Source: Cellulomonas sp. (GTDB lineage: Bacteria; Actinomycetota; Actinomycetes; Actinomycetales; Cellulomonadaceae). Taken from it: a stretch of DNA of 37,080 nucleotides. How positions within the stretch are numbered: position 1 is the stretch's first letter; each line of letters begins with the position of its first letter. The stretch is taken from contig JAKLPK010000075.1 of NCBI GenBank assembly GCA_022013895.1, forward strand, positions 1-37,080, written 5' to 3'. The translations under genes and the position numbers were made by a program. A model generated the notes under the pieces. The model was not told the DNA's origin and made no database searches. It saw only the letters and a program-made list of their open reading frames with translations. Positions 33,028 through 37,080 of the stretch are shown one piece after another.

Positions 33028-33741
33028 ATGCAGACGACCACGGTGATCGGTGCCGAGCCCGCGGCGCCGCACGATCCGGGCACCCGTCGTCGCGTCCTGC
33101 AGCTCGTGGCGTCCTCCGGTCCGGTGAGCGTCGCCGAGCTGTCCGATGAGCTCGAGCTGACCGCCGCCGGCCTGCGCCGTCACCTGACCGAGCTCGAGCA
33201 GACCGGCCAGATCGCCGTCCACGCGGCCCCGGGCCCGGGGGCGACCCGCAGGGGGCGCCCGGCTCGCCGGTACGTGGTCACCTCGCAGGGGCAGGCGGCG
33301 CTCTCGCACCGCTACGCCCAGATCGCGGTCGAGGCCCTGCAGTTCCTCGGTGCCGACGCCGGCTCCGCAGCCGTCGAGCGGTTCGCCGAGGCTCGTGCGG
33401 GCGAGTTCGAGGCCCACCTGGTCCCGGCCGTCGCTGCCGCCGGTGATGATCTGGAACGTCGGGCGGCCGCCGTCGCGCAGGTGCTGTCCGCGGACGGCTA
33501 TGCGGCCACCGCACGTCCGGTCCCCGGCACCTCGGTGGTCCAGCTCTGCCAGGGCCACTGCCCCGTGCAGGAGGTCGCCACCGCCTTCCCCCAGCTGTGC
33601 GAGGCCGAGACCCGGGCCCTGTCCCGGGTCCTGGGCGTGCACGTGCAACGACTCGCGACGCTGGCCGGCGGGGGCCACGTCTGCACCACGAGCATCCCGC
33701 CGACCCGTCCCACGCCGTCCTCGGAAGGACAGACCCGATGA
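33028..33741 (+). CDS. sufR: SufR-type Fe-S winged-helix repressor of the suf operon
   Basis: A 237-residue regulator with an N-terminal winged helix (about 18-85: [36 protein letters not shown]) and a C-terminal Fe-S binding domain. Cysteines 174, 178, 191 and 219 (CQGHCPV, LCEAET, GHVCTT) match the C-x12-C-type pattern of SufR proteins, which hold a cluster and repress suf genes when cluster supply is adequate. It heads the suf operon as in other actinobacteria (Rv1460 locus). ATG 33028 follows GAGGTGAG. The stop overlaps the sufB ATG (ATGA). Confidence 0.92.
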   Translation: MQTTTVIGAEPAAPHDPGTRRRVLQLVASSGPVSVAELSDELELTAAGLRRHLTELEQTGQIAVHAAPGPGATRRGRPARRYVVTSQGQAALSHRYAQIAVEALQFLGADAGSAAVERFAEARAGEFEAHLVPAVAAAGDDLERRAAAVAQVLSADGYAATARPVPGTSVVQLCQGHCPVQEVATAFPQLCEAETRALSRVLGVHVQRLATLAGGGHVCTTSIPPTRPTPSSEGQTR

Positions 33742-35165
33742 GTGCACCGACCGAGCCGATGACCCAGGACGAGGCGATCGCCTCGATCGGCAACTACGCC
33801 TACGGCTGGCACGACCAGGACGCGGCCGGGATCAGCGCCCGCCGCGGCCTGTCCGAGGACGTCGTCCGGAACATCTCGGCGCTCAAGAACGAGCCCGAGT
33901 GGATGCTCAAGACCCGGCTCAAGGCGCTGCGGCTGTTCGACCGCAAGCCGATGCCCGCCTGGGGCGCCGACCTGTCCGGCATCAACTTCGACACGATCAA
34001 GTACTTCGTGCGTTCCACCGAGAAGCAGGCCACCAGCTGGGAGGACCTGCCGGACGACATCAAGAACACCTACGACCGGCTCGGCATCCCGGAGGCCGAG
34101 AAGCAGCGTCTGGTCGCGGGTGTGGCCGCGCAGTACGAGTCCGAGGTGGTCTACCACCAGATCCAGGAGTCGCTGGCAGCCCAGGGCGTCGTCTTCCTCG
34201 ACACCGACTCGGGGCTGCGTGAGTACCCGGAGATCTTCGAGCAGTACTTCGGCTCGGTCGTCCCGCCCGGGGACAACAAGTTCGCGGCGCTCAACACGTC
34301 GGTGTGGTCCGGGGGGTCGTTCGTCTACGTGCCGCCGGGCGTCCACGTGGACATCCCGCTGCAGGCCTACTTCCGGATCAACACCGAGAACATGGGCCAG
34401 TTCGAGCGGACCCTGATCATCGCCGACGAGGGCTCCTACGTGCACTACGTCGAGGGCTGCACGGCGCCGATCTACAAGACCGACTCGTTGCACTCGGCCG
34501 TGGTCGAGATCATCGTGAAGAAGAACGCCCGGGTGCGGTACACGACCATCCAGAACTGGTCGAACAACGTCTACAACCTGGTGACCAAGCGGACGACGGT
34601 GGCCGAGGGCGGCACCATGGAGTGGGTCGACGGCAACATCGGATCCAAGGCCACCATGAAGTACCCGGCCGTCTACCTCATGGGCGAGCACGCCAGCGGT
34701 GAGACGCTGTCGATCGCGTTCGCCGGCGAGGGCCAGCACCAGGACACCGGCTCGAAGATGGTGCACGCCGCCCCGAACACCTCCAGCCACATCATCAGCA
34801 AGTCGGTGGCGCGCGGCGGCGGGCGCTGCTCCTACCGCGGGCTCGTCCAGATCCTCGAGGGTGCGCACGGCTCGAAGTCCAACGTGCTGTGCGACGCCCT
34901 GCTGGTGGACCAGATCTCCCGGTCGGACACCTACCCGTACGTCGACGTCCGCGAGGACGACGTGACGATGGGCCATGAGGCCACCGTCTCGCGGGTGAGC
35001 GAGGACCAGCTCTTCTACCTGCAGTCCCGCGGTATGCCGGAGCAGGAGGCGATGGCGATGATCGTGCGCGGCTTCGTCGAGCCGATCGCCCGTGAGCTGC
35101 CGATGGAGTATGCGCTCGAGCTCAACCGACTCATCGAACTTCAGATGGAAGGGGCCGTCGGCTGA
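33738..35165 (+). CDS. sufB: Fe-S cluster assembly scaffold protein SufB
   Basis: A 475-residue SufB. It forms the SufBC2D scaffold on which Fe-S clusters are built in the cytosol. Diagnostic features are the N-terminal [10 protein letters not shown]...[21 protein letters not shown] segment and the beta-helix core with [21 protein letters not shown] and EGCTAPIY (conserved Cys), then [26 protein letters not shown] with a late conserved Cys, and [20 protein letters not shown]. There is no intein insertion, unlike M. tuberculosis SufB. The start is coupled to sufR, and the stop overlaps the sufD ATG by one base (TGATG). Confidence 0.98.
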   Translation: MSAPTEPMTQDEAIASIGNYAYGWHDQDAAGISARRGLSEDVVRNISALKNEPEWMLKTRLKALRLFDRKPMPAWGADLSGINFDTIKYFVRSTEKQATSWEDLPDDIKNTYDRLGIPEAEKQRLVAGVAAQYESEVVYHQIQESLAAQGVVFLDTDSGLREYPEIFEQYFGSVVPPGDNKFAALNTSVWSGGSFVYVPPGVHVDIPLQAYFRINTENMGQFERTLIIADEGSYVHYVEGCTAPIYKTDSLHSAVVEIIVKKNARVRYTTIQNWSNNVYNLVTKRTTVAEGGTMEWVDGNIGSKATMKYPAVYLMGEHASGETLSIAFAGEGQHQDTGSKMVHAAPNTSSHIISKSVARGGGRCSYRGLVQILEGAHGSKSNVLCDALLVDQISRSDTYPYVDVREDDVTMGHEATVSRVSEDQLFYLQSRGMPEQEAMAMIVRGFVEPIARELPMEYALELNRLIELQMEGAVG

Positions 35166-36436
35166 TGACGACCACGACACCGGCAGCACTGGCGGACACC
35201 GTCGCACTGCCGCTGGACCACTCCGACGCGACCGCGGACGGCGCGCACAGCCACGGTGTGGTCCCGGCGGGTTCGCGCGCCGAGCGGCTCGCCTCGTTCG
35301 ACCCGGCGGACTTCGTCGTGCCGACCGGGCGCGAGGAGGAGTGGCGGTTCACGCCGATGGATCGTCTGGCTCCGCTGGTCGCGGCGGCGACGGGCCGACT
35401 CACCGGTCACGGTGTGCTCACCACGGTCGCGGTCTCTCCGGAGGTCGTCATCGAGGTGCTGGACCGCGACGACCCCCGGCTCGGTCTGGCCGGGCTGCCC
35501 GGGGACCGGGTGGCCGCCGTGGCCTGGGCCTCGTTCGACCGGGCCACCCTGATCCGTGTCCCGGCCGGCGCGACGTGCTCGAAGGTGACCTCGGTCGTGG
35601 TCGAGGGGGTCGCGGGCGACGACGACCCGACCGCGGCGCACCTCGTGGTGCACGCCGAGGCGAACTCCCGCGCCGTCGTCGTGATCGACCACATCGGACG
35701 GGCCACTCTGGCCCAGACCGTCGAGGTGCTCGCCGACGAGGGCGCGGATCTCACCGTCGTGTCCTTGCACGACTGGGAGCCCGGCGCCGTGCACGACGCC
35801 GCCCACCGGCTGCGGATCGGCAAGGACGCCACCGTCAAGCACATCGTCGTGACGTTGGGCGGCGATCTGGTGCGGGTGACGCCCGATGCCGAGTTCGTCG
35901 GTGAGGGCGGGTCGCTCACCGCGCTCGGGCTGTACTTCGCCGATGCCGGTCAGCACCAGGAGCACCGGCTGTTCGTCGACCACGCCGTACCGTCCTGCCG
36001 GTCCCGAGTCACCTACAAGGGCGCGTTGCAGGGCCAGGACGCGCACACCGTGTGGGTGGGCGACGTGCTGATCCGCGCGGCGGCCGAGGGCACCGACACC
36101 TATGAGCTCAACCGCAACCTGGTGCTCACCGAGGGCGCCCGCGCCGACTCGGTGCCGAACCTGGAGATCGAGACGGGTCTCATCGAGGGTGCCGGTCATG
36201 CGAGCGCCACCGGCCGGTTCGACGACGAGCAGCTGTTCTACCTGCGCAGCCGCGGCATCCCCGAGATCGACGCCCGCCGCCTGGTGGTGCTCGGGTTCTT
36301 CGCCGAGCTGCTGCACCAGATCGGTGTGCCCGAGGTCGAGGAACGCCTGCTCACCCAGATCGAGACCGAGCTGGCGATGGGTGCCTCGACCGACGCACCG
36401 CAGCTGGAGGGATCGGACGCGGGGGACCCCGCATGA
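35165..36436 (+). CDS. sufD: Fe-S cluster assembly protein SufD
   Basis: A 423-residue SufD, partner of SufB in the SufBC2D complex, needed for iron acquisition and cluster assembly. The N-terminal part contains GREEEWRFTPMDRLAPL, the usual SufD entry motif; the beta-helix core follows, and the end has CRSRVTYKGALQGQDAHTVWVGDVLI, EIETGLIEGAGHASATGRFDDEQLFYLRSRGI and RRLVVLGFFAELLHQI. It is coupled upstream to sufB by TGATG and downstream to the Rieske gene by ATGA. Confidence 0.97.
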   Translation: MTTTTPAALADTVALPLDHSDATADGAHSHGVVPAGSRAERLASFDPADFVVPTGREEEWRFTPMDRLAPLVAAATGRLTGHGVLTTVAVSPEVVIEVLDRDDPRLGLAGLPGDRVAAVAWASFDRATLIRVPAGATCSKVTSVVVEGVAGDDDPTAAHLVVHAEANSRAVVVIDHIGRATLAQTVEVLADEGADLTVVSLHDWEPGAVHDAAHRLRIGKDATVKHIVVTLGGDLVRVTPDAEFVGEGGSLTALGLYFADAGQHQEHRLFVDHAVPSCRSRVTYKGALQGQDAHTVWVGDVLIRAAAEGTDTYELNRNLVLTEGARADSVPNLEIETGLIEGAGHASATGRFDDEQLFYLRSRGIPEIDARRLVVLGFFAELLHQIGVPEVEERLLTQIETELAMGASTDAPQLEGSDAGDPA

Positions 36437-36771
36437 GCGACCAGCTCGCGTGCCTGACCGCCGACGTCCCCGTCGCGGGGACGCTGCGGGTCGAGCTCGA
36501 CGGCGTCGACGGTCTGGTCGAGATCGCGATCGTGCGTGACGAGGACGGCGGCTGGCACGCGCTGTCCGACATCTGCTCGCACGGGCAGGTCTCGCTGTCC
36601 GACGGCGACGTCGACGGCTGCACGGTCGAGTGCTGGCTGCACGGCTCGCGATTCGACCTGGTCACCGGCCGCCCGCTGGCGCTGCCGGCCACCACCGCCG
36701 TACCCGTCTACCCCGTCACCCTGGACGGCGACCGTGTGCTGGTCGACGTCGACACCCCGCTGAACTCTTGA
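36433..36771 (+). CDS. Rieske [2Fe-2S] ferredoxin-like protein of the suf operon
   Basis: A 112-residue Rieske-type ferredoxin. The cluster motif C-x-H-x16-C-x2-H is complete: Cys48, His50, Cys67 and His70 (CSH...CWLH). It resembles the small non-heme iron oxygenase ferredoxin subunits that actinobacteria keep between sufD and sufC. Probably it carries electrons for cluster assembly or is a client of it; its exact job is not known. ATG 36433 overlaps the sufD stop; sufC begins 24 bases later with its own ribosome site. Confidence 0.93.
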   Translation: MSDQLACLTADVPVAGTLRVELDGVDGLVEIAIVRDEDGGWHALSDICSHGQVSLSDGDVDGCTVECWLHGSRFDLVTGRPLALPATTAVPVYPVTLDGDRVLVDVDTPLNS

Positions 36772-36795
36772 GCCTGAGCTAGTCCGAGGAGAACG

Positions 36796-37080
36796 ATGTC
36801 CACCCTGCAGATCCGCGACCTGCACGTCAGTGTCGAGACGAAGGAGGGCGCCAAGCCCATCCTGCGTGGCGTCGACCTCACCGTGAGCAGCGGGGAGACC
36901 CACGCGATCATGGGCCCGAACGGGTCGGGCAAGTCGACCCTGGCCTATTCGATCGCCGGCCACCCCAAGTACCAGGTCACCGGCGGTTCGGTGACGCTCG
37001 ACGGGCAGGACGTGCTCGCCATGACCGTCGACGAGCGGGCCCGCGCCGGGCTGTTCCTGGCGATGCAGTACCCCGTCGAG
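36796..37080 (+). CDS. sufC: Fe-S cluster assembly ATPase SufC (5' part, cut by window end)
   Basis: The first 95 residues of SufC, the ABC-type ATPase that drives the SufB-SufD complex. Walker [10 protein letters not shown] is at 40-48, followed by the SufC-typical [20 protein letters not shown] and the Q-loop region [12 protein letters not shown] 36796 has GAGGAG at 36786-36791 with a four-base spacer. The rest, including the signature and Walker B, lies beyond the window; sufS and sufU would be expected after it. Confidence 0.97.
   Translation, partial: MSTLQIRDLHVSVETKEGAKPILRGVDLTVSSGETHAIMGPNGSGKSTLAYSIAGHPKYQVTGGSVTLDGQDVLAMTVDERARAGLFLAMQYPVE

Noticed and set aside
1..37080. CRISPR arrays, insertion sequences, prophage or integrase genes
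   Set aside because: No regularly spaced direct repeats of CRISPR size, no transposase or integrase motifs, and no terminal inverted repeats were seen.

Overview
The window is about 37 kb of very GC-rich DNA from an actinobacterium. Evidence: 4-bp ATGA/GTGA gene overlaps almost throughout, many GTG starts, TANNNT -10 boxes placed directly before start codons (leaderless genes), and a gene order (TPR protein, HAD phosphatase, small protein, tlyA, NAD kinase, recN, steA, steB/mctB-like, pyrG, Nudix) that matches the Rv1691-Rv1700 block of Mycobacterium tuberculosis. No mycolic-acid genes are visible, and the murJ placement and the cellulolytic-type sugar cluster fit a Micrococcales member such as a Cellulomonadaceae relative. 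That genus-level guess is inference.

Layout. (1) 1-142: 3' end of a 5S rRNA gene and a strong hairpin terminator closing an rRNA operon. (2) 322-14423, plus strand: a conserved housekeeping block. It contains an RG-rich TPR protein, a HAD-IIA phosphatase broken by a 1-base frameshift, a small protein, TlyA, NAD kinase, RecN, SteA, SteB, a small MraY-like protein, MurJ, CTP synthase and a Nudix hydrolase. Genes are mostly overlapped by 4 bp. pyrG has its own leaderless promoter. (3) 14410-15282, minus: a lone leaderless SAM methyltransferase meeting the Nudix gene tail to tail in a palindrome. (4) 15473-31114: a sugar-catabolism region made of two divergent operons. The minus operon runs GNAT, Gfo/Idh oxidoreductase, sugar-binding lipoprotein, two permeases, IclR regulator, SDR dehydrogenase, SMP-30 lactonase and then heme A synthase (ctaA). 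The plus operon runs ceramidase-like hydrolase, IlvD/Edd dehydratase, DapA-family lyase, HpcH/HpaI aldolase and GH3 glycosidase. Between them (23793-23951) lie two copies of an IclR-type palindrome 41 bp apart. (5) 31152-32830, minus: a two-gene ABC exporter. (6) 33028-37080, plus: sufR-sufB-sufD-Rieske-sufC (cut by the window end), for Fe-S cluster assembly.

How the parts may work together. The catabolic region reads as a non-phosphorylative route. An oligosaccharide or glycoside is imported and split by the cytosolic GH3 enzyme, the sugar is oxidised by the SDR or Gfo/Idh enzyme, the lactone is opened by SMP-30, the acid is dehydrated by the IlvD-type enzyme, and the 2-keto-3-deoxy acid is processed by the DapA-type and/or HpcH-type enzyme to pyruvate plus an aldehyde. 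The ceramidase-like enzyme and the GNAT have no place in known pathways of this kind and hint at an acylated substrate. The substrate cannot be named from sequence alone.

No intergenic stretch exceeds 300 bp. No tRNA, insertion sequence, prophage or CRISPR array was seen.
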